DNA of 64,000 bases from assembly GCF_030053135.1 (NCBI RefSeq), contig NZ_CP125652.1, positions 992,001-1,056,000 on the forward strand. The letters are read 5' to 3'. The stretch's first letter is position 1; each line of letters opens with the position of its first letter. The notes beneath the pieces were generated by a model. That model searched no databases. It saw only the letters and a list, made by a program, of their open reading frames with translations, and was not told the origin of the DNA. Source of the stretch: Rhizobium sp. BT04. Its GTDB lineage: Bacteria; Pseudomonadota; Alphaproteobacteria; Rhizobiales; Rhizobiaceae. A program made the translations under genes and the position numbers. Of the stretch, positions 45,925 through 54,701 are shown piece by piece.

Positions 45925-46905
45925 CTACAGAAAACACAAGAACAACCCGAACGTAACACCGGCGAGCACCATGCAGCTCGCATTAAACACCGACACGCCG
46001 TCGTCGATATCGCCTGCGGTTGCCACGTCCCGGCCGGCATCGTTGATCATCGGCTCGGTTACGATGACACCGCCGTAGATGCGGGGGCCGGCGAGCTGGA
46101 CGTTAAGAGCACCGGCCATCGCCGCCTCCGGCCGGCCGGAATTCGGCGAACGGTGCAGGCCACCATCGCGCATCCCCACCCGGATCGCCTCGCGGCAGGG
46201 GCTGATGCCCCGCCGGATCCAGGCGCCGGCGGCAATCAGCAGGATGGAGAGCCGGGCGGCCGGCCAGTTGGCGATATCGTCGAGCCGGGCGGCCGCCCAT
46301 CCGAAATCGATGTATTTTTCCGACCTGTGGCCGATCATCGAATCCGCCGTGTTCAACATTTTGTAGGCAATCAGTCCCGGCAGGCCGAAGACGGCATACC
46401 AGAGCGCCGGGGCCACCACGCCGTCGGAGAAGTTTTCGGCAAGGCTTTCGATCGCCGCGCGGCAGACGGCCGGCTCGTCCAGCGTCTCCGGATCGCGCCC
46501 GACGATGCGCGAAACAGCGGCTCGCCCGCCGGCAAGCCCGTGGTCGCGCAGAGCGGTAGCGACGGCCGCGACATGATCGGCAAGGCTCTTCTGCGCCAGG
46601 AAGATCGCCACAAGACCGGCCTCCAGCACGATGCCGGCAAGGCCGAAGAGCGCGAAGAACCGGTCGAACACGAAGCCTGCGGCGATCGACAGAAGCAGCA
46701 GCGTCAGGATCGCGGCAACGCCGTTCATCCGGCGTTGGGAGCCCGTCAGGCTTGAGGGATTGAGCTGTTGGTCGGCATAGGAGATCGCCGCGCCGAAGAT
46801 GACGACGGGATGCGGCACCCGCGACCACAGCCATTGCGGATCGCCGGCGATCCGGTCGAGCAGCAGCGCCAGAAGCAGCACGAGAAGGTTTTCGTCGATC
46901 GTCAT
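45925..46905 (-). CDS. cbiB: Adenosylcobinamide-phosphate synthase CbiB (CobD of Pseudomonas)
   Basis: A 326-residue membrane protein with about five helices. It has the CbiB start LLALLLDRIAGDPQWLWSRVPHP (cut here as LLDRIAGDPQ and RVPHPV), SLAENFSDGVVAPALWY and KMLNTADSMIGH. It attaches (R)-1-amino-2-propanol O-phosphate to adenosylcobyric acid. Its start overlaps the cobC stop by 4 bases, so it is the last gene of the coupled cbiB-cobC-cobB-cobA transcript. Confidence 0.92.
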   Translation of the reverse strand: MTIDENLLVLLLALLLDRIAGDPQWLWSRVPHPVVIFGAAISYADQQLNPSSLTGSQRRMNGVAAILTLLLLSIAAGFVFDRFFALFGLAGIVLEAGLVAIFLAQKSLADHVAAVATALRDHGLAGGRAAVSRIVGRDPETLDEPAVCRAAIESLAENFSDGVVAPALWYAVFGLPGLIAYKMLNTADSMIGHRSEKYIDFGWAAARLDDIANWPAARLSILLIAAGAWIRRGISPCREAIRVGMRDGGLHRSPNSGRPEAAMAGALNVQLAGPRIYGGVIVTEPMINDAGRDVATAGDIDDGVSVFNASCMVLAGVTFGLFLCFL

Positions 46906-47945
46906 CGCTCAAATCCCTGAAGGGCTTCGCCAAGCCGCCTGTCCGCCGCCGGATCGGGCGTCAGCCCGAAACGCAGCCACTCCGGCGCATAATCGAAATT
47001 GCGGACGAGAATATGATGGCGGCACAGATGCGTGTAAATGTCGTTCGCCCTTGTATCGGCGACAAGGGTGAAGAGCGCCGTCCCTCCTGCTATTCGCAAC
47101 CCGGCACCCTCCAGCGCCGCATGCAGGCCGGCGCAACGTTCATCGATGCGGCTGCCTATAGTCGAAGCGTCCGAACGCAGCAGCGAGGCGGCAATCGACA
47201 GCGCCGGGCCGGATACCGCCCAAGGGCCTAGCCAATCCTCGAAACGTGCGAGGATATCCTCCCGTGCAAGAGCAAAGCCGAGCCGCAGGCCGGCAAGCCC
47301 GAAAAACTTGCCGAAGGACCGGAAGATGATCAGGTTGGAAAGCTGCTGCGCACGGCTCGCGAGGCTGAGCCACTGATCAGTATCGCCGAAGGCCTCGTCG
47401 ACGACGAGAAGCCCGCCTGCTGCCTTCATCCTGTCATGCAAGGCAACCAGCGTTTCAACCGGCCAGGCGCGTCCATCGGGATTGTTCGGATTGACGACGA
47501 CCGCAAGCCGATGCCCAGCTCCAATCGAGGCGACATCATTGACCGCATCAACGGCAAAACCCGCCGCAGTGAAGGCGCGCGCATATTCGCCATAGGTCGG
47601 CGACACCACGGCGACCTTGTCGTCCGCCACGGCGACCCGTTCGTCCGTCACGGCAACTTGCCTGCCCTGTCGAAGCAGGCGCGGCAGCAACTGGATCACC
47701 GATTGCGTGCCGGGCACCGGCAACGGCAGGATCTCGCCGGTGCCATAATGATCACGCGCAGCTACCCTTGCCTCATCGACGAGATCGCGGTCCGGCAAGC
47801 GGTGCCAGGCCCTTGCCGGAATGTCAGGCAGGGCGACGGGGCACGGATTGATGCCTGTGGAAAGATCGAGCCAGTCTTCCGGCCTGCCGCCGAAGGCCGC
47901 GGCAGCGGCGGTGATGCCGCCGCCATGGGCGATCGGTGCGCTCAT
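46902..47945 (-). CDS. cobC: Threonine-phosphate decarboxylase-like aminotransferase CobC
   Basis: A 347-residue PLP enzyme of aminotransferase fold type I with WLDLSTGINPCPVALP at the start, VVNPNNPDGRAWP and the PLP lysine in FRSFGKFFGLAGLRLG. It makes (R)-1-amino-2-propanol phosphate from threonine phosphate, the linker used by CbiB. Named cobC in Pseudomonas denitrificans and cobD in Salmonella. Overlaps by 4 bases with both neighbours. Confidence 0.9.
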   Translation of the reverse strand: MSAPIAHGGGITAAAAAFGGRPEDWLDLSTGINPCPVALPDIPARAWHRLPDRDLVDEARVAARDHYGTGEILPLPVPGTQSVIQLLPRLLRQGRQVAVTDERVAVADDKVAVVSPTYGEYARAFTAAGFAVDAVNDVASIGAGHRLAVVVNPNNPDGRAWPVETLVALHDRMKAAGGLLVVDEAFGDTDQWLSLASRAQQLSNLIIFRSFGKFFGLAGLRLGFALAREDILARFEDWLGPWAVSGPALSIAASLLRSDASTIGSRIDERCAGLHAALEGAGLRIAGGTALFTLVADTRANDIYTHLCRHHILVRNFDYAPEWLRFGLTPDPAADRRLGEALQGFER

Positions 47946-49249
47946 GTGGCCGCTCCGGCCAGATCGATCAGATGCATGTAGGAGCCCGCCACCTGGTCGC
48001 GCCTCAGCCCGACAGCACCGAGATCGGTTCCGAGTGCATCCTGCGCCGCAAACAGCCGCTTTCCCTCACCCTCGGAAACGACAGTGGAATAGTGGAATTC
48101 ATGCGCCGTCATCGTCCGTGCGAAGAAAGCGCCGTCGAGGGGCGTCACACGGCGATAGCCGAGATGGCGCCGGCGCTCGGCATAGCTGGTGACGACGGGC
48201 AGTAGGCCGAGCATTTCGTAGCGCTTCCCCCCAGCATCGATCACCCCATCGCCGAGCACCATGTAGCCGCCGCACTCGCCATAGATCCTGACGTCGCGTG
48301 CTGCCGCATCGAGCATGCCGGCGCGGAAATTCTGCGCCTCGGCTAACCGTCCGGCATGCAGCTCGGGATAGCCGCCGGGCAGATAGATCGCATCGGCGTC
48401 ACCTGCCGGCGCCTCGTCCGCAAGCGGCGAGAAAAAGGAGATCGCAGCACCCCGACGCCGCCAGCCGAGCAGCATGTGCTCATAGGAAAAGGCAAAGGCG
48501 ACATCGCGTGCCACCGCGATACGGGCGCCCAGCGGCATCAGCCGGTCGATATTGGCGGACGATGGCCGATTGAGCCCCTGCCTGGCAATGCGCAGCAGGA
48601 ATTCGAAATTACACTCCTCGGAGACGGCATCCGCCGCGTGATCGATAAAGCTTTCAAGGGTCGCATGTTCACCGGCCTGGACAAGACCGAGATGACGCTC
48701 CGGCAGGGAAAGCGCCTTGTCGCTGCCGATCACGGCGACAACAGGCATGCGGATAGATTCAAGGGCCTGACGCAGCATCGCCTCGTGCCGTTCGCTACCG
48801 ACCTTGTTGAGGATGACGCCGGCAACGCGGACATCGGCGCGGAAACCGGCAAAGCCGGCAACCAGCGGCGCCACCGACTGCGACATGCGCGAGGCATCGA
48901 CGACGAGCACCACGGACAGGCCGAGCTGGGCGGCAAGATCGGCCGCCGTTCCTCTTCCGTCTGCCGCTCCGTCGAAAAGCCCCATCATCGCCTCGATGAC
49001 GAGGATGCGGTCGCCGGAGCGGTGAAGAGCTGAGTTGGCCGAGATCAGTTCGGGGCGCATCGCCCAAGGGTCGAAATTCAGGCACGGCGCGCCGCTTGCG
49101 GCCGCATGAAAGGCCGGGTCGATGTAGTCAGGACCTGCCTTGCCGGGCGCGACCGCGATGCCGCGCCGGCGAAGCGCCCTGAGCAATCCGAGCGTCACCG
49201 TCGTCTTGCCGGCGCCGGAGGACGGCGCTGCGATCAGGAGGCCACTCAT
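47942..49249 (-). CDS. cobB: Cobyrinate or hydrogenobyrinate a,c-diamide synthase CobB
   Basis: A 435-residue protein from ATG 49249 (MSGLLIAAPSSGAG). The N-terminal dethiobiotin-synthetase-like domain has P loop SSGAGKTTVTLGLLRAL; the C-terminal class I glutamine amidotransferase domain has the nucleophile in IYGECGGYMVLG and the His in AHEFHYS. It amidates the a and c carboxylates of the corrin ring using glutamine and ATP. Its start overlaps the cobA stop (ATGA). Confidence 0.93.
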   Translation of the reverse strand: MSGLLIAAPSSGAGKTTVTLGLLRALRRRGIAVAPGKAGPDYIDPAFHAAASGAPCLNFDPWAMRPELISANSALHRSGDRILVIEAMMGLFDGAADGRGTAADLAAQLGLSVVLVVDASRMSQSVAPLVAGFAGFRADVRVAGVILNKVGSERHEAMLRQALESIRMPVVAVIGSDKALSLPERHLGLVQAGEHATLESFIDHAADAVSEECNFEFLLRIARQGLNRPSSANIDRLMPLGARIAVARDVAFAFSYEHMLLGWRRRGAAISFFSPLADEAPAGDADAIYLPGGYPELHAGRLAEAQNFRAGMLDAAARDVRIYGECGGYMVLGDGVIDAGGKRYEMLGLLPVVTSYAERRRHLGYRRVTPLDGAFFARTMTAHEFHYSTVVSEGEGKRLFAAQDALGTDLGAVGLRRDQVAGSYMHLIDLAGAAT

Positions 49250-50085
49250 ATCAGCACCTTGCCGGACCGGCAGAATGGATCGGGCAGCAAGCGCCGTCCG
49301 CCGAGCGCGCCGAGCCAATCGAGCGAGGCCCGGAGCTTCACCACCTCGCCGACAACGACCACCGCCGGCGGTTCCAGCCCGGAGGCGGCGACCGCCTCGG
49401 TCGCCTCCCCGAGCGTCGTCTCCAGCACCTGCTGCCGGCCGGTGGCGGCATTGCAGACGAAGGCGACGGGTTCGGATGGCGACCGGCCGGCGGCGATCAG
49501 ATTGGCGCTGATCTCGGCGATATGTTTCATCGCCATATACATGACGATAACAGGCGAGCCGCGGCCGATCGCATCCCAGTTGATCCTGTCGGGCACGATG
49601 CCGGAGGAATCATGACCTGTGAGGAAGGTGACGGCGTGGTTGATGTCACGATGCGTCACCGGGATGCCGGCATAGGCAAGTCCGCCGATGCCGGCGGTGA
49701 TGCCCGGCACGATGCGGAAGGGGATGTTGTGCTCGGCCAGCGTCAGCGCCTCTTCGCCGCCACGGCCGAAGACGAAGGGATCGCCGCCTTTCAGCCGCAG
49801 CACCCGCTTGCCGGCCCGCGCCAACTCCACCAGCCGCAGCGAAATATCCCGCTGCTTGGCCGAGGGCTTGCCGCCGCGTTTCCCGGCATATTCCAACTCG
49901 GCACCGCGATGCGCGAGCTTCAGGCATTCCTCATTGACCAGCGCATCGTGGACGATCACATCCGCCTCGGCGAGCCCCTTGGCGGCAAGCAGCGTCATCA
50001 GCCCGGGATCACCCGGACCGGCTCCGACGAGCCAGACGCTGCCCGGCTCCAGTGCCGGAAGATGGGAGAATGCGGCATCGATCAT
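49246..50085 (-). CDS. cobA: Uroporphyrinogen-III C-methyltransferase CobA
   Basis: A 279-residue SAM-dependent methyltransferase with motif 1 VWLVGAGPGDPGLMTLLAA, LRLKGGDPFVFGRGGEE and PGITAGIGGLAYAGIPVTH. It methylates uroporphyrinogen III to precorrin-2, the entry to the corrin branch. It lacks the siroheme dehydrogenase/ferrochelatase domain of CysG. It is the first gene of the four-gene coupled unit and no riboswitch was seen in the 190 bases upstream. Confidence 0.94.
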   Translation of the reverse strand: MIDAAFSHLPALEPGSVWLVGAGPGDPGLMTLLAAKGLAEADVIVHDALVNEECLKLAHRGAELEYAGKRGGKPSAKQRDISLRLVELARAGKRVLRLKGGDPFVFGRGGEEALTLAEHNIPFRIVPGITAGIGGLAYAGIPVTHRDINHAVTFLTGHDSSGIVPDRINWDAIGRGSPVIVMYMAMKHIAEISANLIAAGRSPSEPVAFVCNAATGRQQVLETTLGEATEAVAASGLEPPAVVVVGEVVKLRASLDWLGALGGRRLLPDPFCRSGKVLI

Positions 50086-50237
50086 CCTGCTGATCTAGGC
50101 CCAGCAAGGGGCAAGGTCAACGCCGCGCCCGTCACCTCACTGGAAGTTGCTAAGATTGCTATGACTCACTTCACGAAGAGGCGGATTCGATTTGGCAATA
50201 AACCCGCCCAACAATATGAATACATTATAATATCATC

Positions 50238-50267
50238 ACAAAGGCCAGCCGCGGCGCAGCCGGCCTT
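50238..50267 (-). terminator. Terminator behind the nucleoside hydrolase gene
   Basis: Minus strand AAGGCC, loop with secondary pairing, GGCCTTTGTG, starting about 9 bases past the stop of the nucleoside hydrolase gene. Confidence 0.65.
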
Positions 50268-50275
50268 CCAGGCCG

Positions 50276-51226
50276 TCAAGCGGCAAGCAGCGTGTTGCGA
50301 ATGAGGTCGAGGACCTTCTCCGATTCGATGCCGGTGCAGACGATCTGGCTCGGCAGACCATCCCAGTCACCGGGCGGGAAACGGCGGCTATCCGGCTTGA
50401 CGACCGTCTGCCCATCGGCGATGCCACCGCAGACGACGCGCACTGCGCCCGTGATCGTGGTAAACAGCTCGGGCGCCACGACATAGACCGAGGCGCAGCT
50501 GTCATGCACCATCATGCCGTCCTCGACCGCATGCTTGTAGAAATCGATGTAGGACTGCGACAGTGCGTCGAGCAGCTTCACCGCCCCGTCTCCGCTGGCC
50601 GCCATCTCGCCGAGATAGCGGCGGCTCATCGTCGTGATCGAGGTGACGTCGAGACCGATCACCGCCACCTTCCAGGGTGCGGTCATAACGATGTCGGCAG
50701 CTTCGGGATCGCCGTGAATATTGGCTTCGGCGACCGGCGAGACGTTGCCCGGCACATAGAAATTGCCGCCCATGATGACGACGTCCTTGACCAGGCTCGC
50801 AATCTCCGGGTCTTCCTTCAGCGCCCGCGCCAGATTGGTCATCCGCCCGACAGCGACCAGCCGCACTTCGCCCGGGTTGGCGCGCACGGTGTCGATGATA
50901 AAGCGATGCGCCGGGCGCGGATCGAGCGGCAGGTCGATCGTCCCGGGCACCTCGATATCGCCGAGGCCGTTGTCGCCATGCACCATGGCCGGCCATTCCC
51001 GCTCGGCGCGCGAGGGATCGATGGTGACGCTCGCGCCCTTGGCAACCGGTGCCGGGATATTCCATTCGCGCTTGAGGAAGAGCGCATTGCGCGTCGTCGT
51101 CTCGACCGAGGCATTGCCGAAAACGGTGGTGATGCCGATTAGATCGATTACGGGATGGCGGTGCAAGAAAAGAAGCGCCATGGCGTCATCGACGCCCGGA
51201 TCCGTGTCATAAATGACCTTGTGCAT
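50276..51226 (-). CDS. Nucleoside hydrolase (inosine-uridine preferring family)
   Basis: A 316-residue protein with the calcium-site signature IYDTDPGVDDAMALLF at the start, TTVFGNASVE and the C-terminal DSCASVYVVAPE. The family hydrolyses nucleosides to a base and ribose. It lies between cobA and cobE. A link with cobalamin is not established, although base and ribose turnover supply nucleotide-loop precursors. Confidence 0.9.
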   Translation of the reverse strand: MHKVIYDTDPGVDDAMALLFLHRHPVIDLIGITTVFGNASVETTTRNALFLKREWNIPAPVAKGASVTIDPSRAEREWPAMVHGDNGLGDIEVPGTIDLPLDPRPAHRFIIDTVRANPGEVRLVAVGRMTNLARALKEDPEIASLVKDVVIMGGNFYVPGNVSPVAEANIHGDPEAADIVMTAPWKVAVIGLDVTSITTMSRRYLGEMAASGDGAVKLLDALSQSYIDFYKHAVEDGMMVHDSCASVYVVAPELFTTITGAVRVVCGGIADGQTVVKPDSRRFPPGDWDGLPSQIVCTGIESEKVLDLIRNTLLAA

Positions 51227-51294
51227 TGAATACCTCTAGATATGAATCGCTGGCTGCCGAACGGCGCCGCAACATACGGCCACCATAACGCCCG

Positions 51295-51714
51295 TCAGGC
51301 TTTCTGCAACCCGATGCGGGCAATCGCCGCCGTCGCATGCACGGATTTGATTTTGCCGAGCAGCAGCTCCGCATCCGCGCCGACAGCCGCAAGTGCTGCC
51401 GATTCCGCGACGCCGTGGCAGCCGACGCGGGCAAAGACGATCTCGGAGGGATTTTTGAGCCGCCGCGTTTCCTGTTCCAGCCGCGGCGCATCGAAGAACA
51501 CCGCCGGCACGGCAAAATGGCTGGCAACCGCAAGGATCGCCGCCTCGTGCCTGCGGCTGTCGATCGAAGCAATGGCCACGAGATCCGCTCCATCGATGCC
51601 GGCTGCCCTCAACGCCTCGACGGCAAGCGCCAGCACCTCTGCAGGCGGCGTCCCGCGCTCGCAGCCGAGCCCGAGAACATGCCGCTCTGCCGTCTCGAAG
51701 GAAATATCGCTCAT
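51295..51714 (-). CDS. cobE: Cobalamin biosynthesis protein CobE
   Basis: A 139-residue protein from ATG 51714 (MSDISFETAERHVLG), the size and sequence type of CobE/CbiG C-terminal domain: LGLGCERGTPPAEVLALA, IASIDSRRHEAAIL and the ending VGCHGVAESAAL. CobE is needed for cobalamin synthesis in aerobic producers, with an undefined role. A longer in-frame lead to 51822 lacks family sequence. Here it lies apart from cobA, behind the nucleoside hydrolase gene. Confidence 0.85.
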   Translation of the reverse strand: MSDISFETAERHVLGLGCERGTPPAEVLALAVEALRAAGIDGADLVAIASIDSRRHEAAILAVASHFAVPAVFFDAPRLEQETRRLKNPSEIVFARVGCHGVAESAALAAVGADAELLLGKIKSVHATAAIARIGLQKA

Positions 51715-51772
51715 GGAAGCCGTCGAATGCGCCCCGCTGTGTCCCCGCAGCCATTGCAGCTTGGGACGGCAA

Positions 51773-52597
51773 ATGCAACAACGCCGCCAGAAAGCCTCCT
51801 GGAATACCGTCTTGCCCGACATTGCCCTTCATCTTCTGCTGCTGCTCTGTGTGGCCGCCTTCTTTGCCGGTTTCGTCGATGCCATTGCCGGCGGCGGCGG
51901 CCTGATCACCGTTCCCGCCATGCTGATCGCAGGCATTCCGCCGCTGCAGACGCTCGGTACCAACAAGGTGCAGTCGATCTTCGGCGCCGCCTCGGCAACG
52001 ATCGCCTATGCCCGCAAGGGCCACGTGCAGCTCAACAAACAATTGCCGATGGTACTGATGGCCGTCATGGGCGGGGCGCTCGGCGCCGCGCTCGCCACGA
52101 TCGTGCCCGGACAGGTGCTGCAGGCGATCATGCCGGTGCTGCTGTTGGCGATCGCCATCTTCTTTGCCGTCAAGCCTAATCTCAACGACCTCGACACCCA
52201 CCGTCTCATGACGCCCTTCGCCTTCGGCCTGACGCTGGTGCCGGTCATCGGCTTCTATGACGGCGTCTTCGGCCCCGGCACCGGCTCCTTCTTCATGCTC
52301 GCCTTCGTCACACTCGCCGGCTTCGGCGTGCTGAAGGCCACCGCCCACACCAAACTTCTCAATTTCGGCTCGAACCTCGGGGCGCTGATCGTCTTTGCAA
52401 GCTTCGGCGCCATTCTCTGGAAGATCGGCCTGTTGATGGGTGTCTGCCAGTTCCTCGGCGCACAGCTTGGTTCGCGGCTCGCCATGCGCATCGGCGCAAA
52501 GCTCATCAAGCCGCTGCTCGTGATCGTCTGCGTCGCCCTTGCGGTCAAGCTGCTCTCCGATCCGGCAAATCCGCTGCGTGTCTGGCTCGGCATCTGA
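51773..52597 (+). CDS. TSUP-family (TauE/SafE) membrane transporter
   Basis: A 274-residue membrane protein with seven to eight hydrophobic segments and the TSUP motifs FVDAIAGGGGLITVPAML near the start and FYDGVFGPGTGSFFMLAF in the second half, a clear internal duplication. TSUP proteins carry sulfite, sulfonates or other organic anions. The start at ATG 51773 is a choice; the frame is open further back through the cobE region. It is divergent from cobE and not obviously linked to it. Confidence 0.82.
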   Translation: MQQRRQKASWNTVLPDIALHLLLLLCVAAFFAGFVDAIAGGGGLITVPAMLIAGIPPLQTLGTNKVQSIFGAASATIAYARKGHVQLNKQLPMVLMAVMGGALGAALATIVPGQVLQAIMPVLLLAIAIFFAVKPNLNDLDTHRLMTPFAFGLTLVPVIGFYDGVFGPGTGSFFMLAFVTLAGFGVLKATAHTKLLNFGSNLGALIVFASFGAILWKIGLLMGVCQFLGAQLGSRLAMRIGAKLIKPLLVIVCVALAVKLLSDPANPLRVWLGI

Positions 52598-52701
52598 AGC
52601 AGACCAGCTTCCATTACCTCTGAAGTAATTGATAGGGTGCACCGCCTTCCCGCATGATCGCGCTGCCTGGAACTGACAGGCGATCAAAAGGAGATGACCC
52701 G

Positions 52702-53067
52702 ATGAACGACGCAAAGACCAATGCAGAGCGCTACCTCGCCATCTGGAACGAGACGGACGCCGCCCGCCGCCGTGCTCTCATCGCCGAGAGCTGGAGCGAA
52801 GCCGCAACCTACATTGATCCGCTGATGCGCGGCGAAGGCCATGAGCAGATCAATTCGCTGGTCGAAGCCGTGCAGAGCCGATTCCCCGGTTTCCGCTTTG
52901 AGCTGATCGGCGCGGCCGACGGCTATGGCGAGGTCATGCGCTTTTCCTGGGGGCTCGGCCCTGAAAATGGCGAAGCGCTGATCAAGGGCACGGATTTCGC
53001 CGAACTCGAAGGCGGCAAGCTGAAATCCGTCCGCGGCTTCATCGACCAATTGCCGGAAGCCGCCTGA
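52702..53067 (+). CDS. SnoaL/NTF2-like protein
   Basis: A 121-residue cone-fold protein from ATG 52702 (MNDAKTNAERYLAIW), with AAGGAGATG upstream. It has the NTF2-like pattern: helices, then EAATYIDPLMRGEGHEQINS, and beta-strands ending KLKSVRGFIDQLPEAA. A ligand-binding or isomerase-type role is possible. Its stop overlaps the next start (TGATG). Confidence 0.75.
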   Translation: MNDAKTNAERYLAIWNETDAARRRALIAESWSEAATYIDPLMRGEGHEQINSLVEAVQSRFPGFRFELIGAADGYGEVMRFSWGLGPENGEALIKGTDFAELEGGKLKSVRGFIDQLPEAA

Positions 53068-53861
53068 TGCCGCCGACCGCCCGTTCCGTTGGAGATCATC
53101 TGCGCGAATGGCGCCAGCGACGCCGCATGAGCCAGCTCGACCTTGCGCTGGAGGCCGATATCTCACAACGGCATCTGAGCTTCATCGAGAGCGGGCGCTC
53201 GACACCGAGCCGCGACATGCTGCTGCATCTTGCCGAACGCCTCGGCGTGCCGTTGCGCGACCGGAACCCGCTGCTGCTGGCGGCGGGTTTCGCCCCCGTC
53301 TTTGCCGAACGCAGGCTGGATGATCCCGCCCTTGAGCCCGCGCGCCGCGCCATCGATAGGGTGCTGAAAGGCCACGAGCCCTTCCCGGCTATCGCCATCG
53401 ACCGCCACTGGACGCTTGTCGCCGTCAATGCCGCCATCGCACCGCTGCTCGAACCCGTTGCCGATCCATCCCTGCTGGAACCGCCGGTCAATGTGCTGCG
53501 CCTCAGCCTGCATCCACAGGGGCTGGCACCGCACATCATCAATCTCTCGGAATGGCGCGCCCATCTCCTTGATCGGTTGCGTCAGCAGATTTCGGTCTCG
53601 GGCGATCCGGTACTGGATAAGCTGTTGAAGGAACTGCTGTCCTATCCCGCGCCTGAAGCTACGACCGAGCAACATATCGACCTTGCCGGCATCGCCGTTC
53701 CCTTGCAGCTTTCAACGAGGGCCGGCCTTCTCTCCTTCATCTCGACAACAACAGTCTTCGGCACGCCTGTCGATATCACTCTGTCGGAACTCGCAATCGA
53801 GACGCTCTTCCCGGCCGATGAGGAAACGGCCGCGATCCTGCGCGGCCATCTCGCCAATTGA
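53067..53861 (+). CDS. XRE-family regulator with MmyB-like ligand domain
   Basis: A 264-residue regulator. An N-terminal HTH_XRE domain (LREWRQRRRMSQLDLALEAD, then QRHLSFIESGRSTPSRDML) is followed by the MmyB-like ligand-binding domain (LEPARRAIDRVLKGHEPFPA, NVLRLSLHPQGLAPHI). Such regulators often control the small gene with which they are coupled, here the SnoaL-like gene upstream. The effector is unknown. Confidence 0.85.
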   Translation: MPPTARSVGDHLREWRQRRRMSQLDLALEADISQRHLSFIESGRSTPSRDMLLHLAERLGVPLRDRNPLLLAAGFAPVFAERRLDDPALEPARRAIDRVLKGHEPFPAIAIDRHWTLVAVNAAIAPLLEPVADPSLLEPPVNVLRLSLHPQGLAPHIINLSEWRAHLLDRLRQQISVSGDPVLDKLLKELLSYPAPEATTEQHIDLAGIAVPLQLSTRAGLLSFISTTTVFGTPVDITLSELAIETLFPADEETAAILRGHLAN

Positions 53862-53870
53862 AGCTTTCCC

Positions 53871-53912
53871 TCTCGGTCACCAGATCGGCGATCTCGATCA
53901 GTTCCTCCTTGG
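53871..53912. repeat. Duplicated scrap of the cobO 3' end
   Basis: 42 bases match 54764-54805 inside the 3' part of cobO at 39 of 42 positions, in the same orientation. On the minus strand both encode KEELIEIADLVTE. The copy ends just before the stop codon of the isochorismatase-like gene, so the two copies flank that gene. Confidence 0.8.
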
Positions 53913-53915
53913 TGT

Positions 53916-54572
53916 TTATTTATCGAATTTGATCTCGTCGATCGCTGTCAGCGTCGTCTTGGCCGAAACGCCGGGCGCATTGGCGAAATGCCAGGCGACA
54001 TACTGCTCGGCATAGGGATTGGTGGAGGACATGCCGTCGACCGGCAGGATGACGTTCATGCCCTTGAGCGCCGCATAGGCGGCTGTGTTCAGCACCGCCC
54101 CTTCCGAGGCCGTGCCCGTGACGATGACCGTCTTGATGCCCTTATCCTTCAGGATATTTTCGAGATCGGTATTGATGAACTTGTTGGCGCCGGATTGCAC
54201 GACCGGATCGCCCTCCTTTGGCCCCAGCACGTTGGCGATGTCACCTGCCGTCGCGCCACCGGTGATGCTGTAGACGACGGGAACGCCGCTTGCGCGCGCC
54301 TCTTTCATCAGCTTTTCGACCTTCGGCAACGAAGCGATGCAGCGCTGCTTGGTCTTGGTGTTGCAGGGCCCCTTCTCCGGGTTCTGCGCACCGTTGAAAT
54401 CGAGGAGCAGAAGCGCCGTCTCCGAGGCCTTCACATCGACCGGTTTCAAAGCAGGGGCAGCCGGCGCCTTCACTGTGCTCCAGTCGTCGATGATCGTCGC
54501 CTTGGCGGCGGATGCGCCGAGAGTGGCAATCAAAAGAAAGCCGGCGAATGCGGCTGCGGCCTTGGTTTTCAT
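53916..54572 (-). CDS. Secreted isochorismatase-fold protein lacking the catalytic cysteine
   Basis: A 218-residue protein from ATG 54572 with a signal peptide (MKTKAAAAFAGFLLIATLGA). The fold is that of isochorismatase-like cysteine hydrolases: Asp in LLLLDFNGAQ and the loop VTGTASEGAVLNTAAYA, where the usual Cys before Val is Ala. The lysine motif is also unclear (VVQSG where K is expected). It may act on other substrates or be non-catalytic. Proximity to the cobO copy and lack of partners suggest insertion. The start has GGAGAATACC upstream. Confidence 0.78.
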   Translation of the reverse strand: MKTKAAAAFAGFLLIATLGASAAKATIIDDWSTVKAPAAPALKPVDVKASETALLLLDFNGAQNPEKGPCNTKTKQRCIASLPKVEKLMKEARASGVPVVYSITGGATAGDIANVLGPKEGDPVVQSGANKFINTDLENILKDKGIKTVIVTGTASEGAVLNTAAYAALKGMNVILPVDGMSSTNPYAEQYVAWHFANAPGVSAKTTLTAIDEIKFDK

Positions 54573-54701
54573 GATGGTATTCTCCGGGGGCAAAGGGTCG
54601 CGGCAAATCTCCGGATAGGCCATCCGCCTGTCAAATCACCAAGCCGCGACCGGTATGTGATCGGCGTTCGATTACCGCTTGGGATGGATGTCGCCTGCCT
54701 C

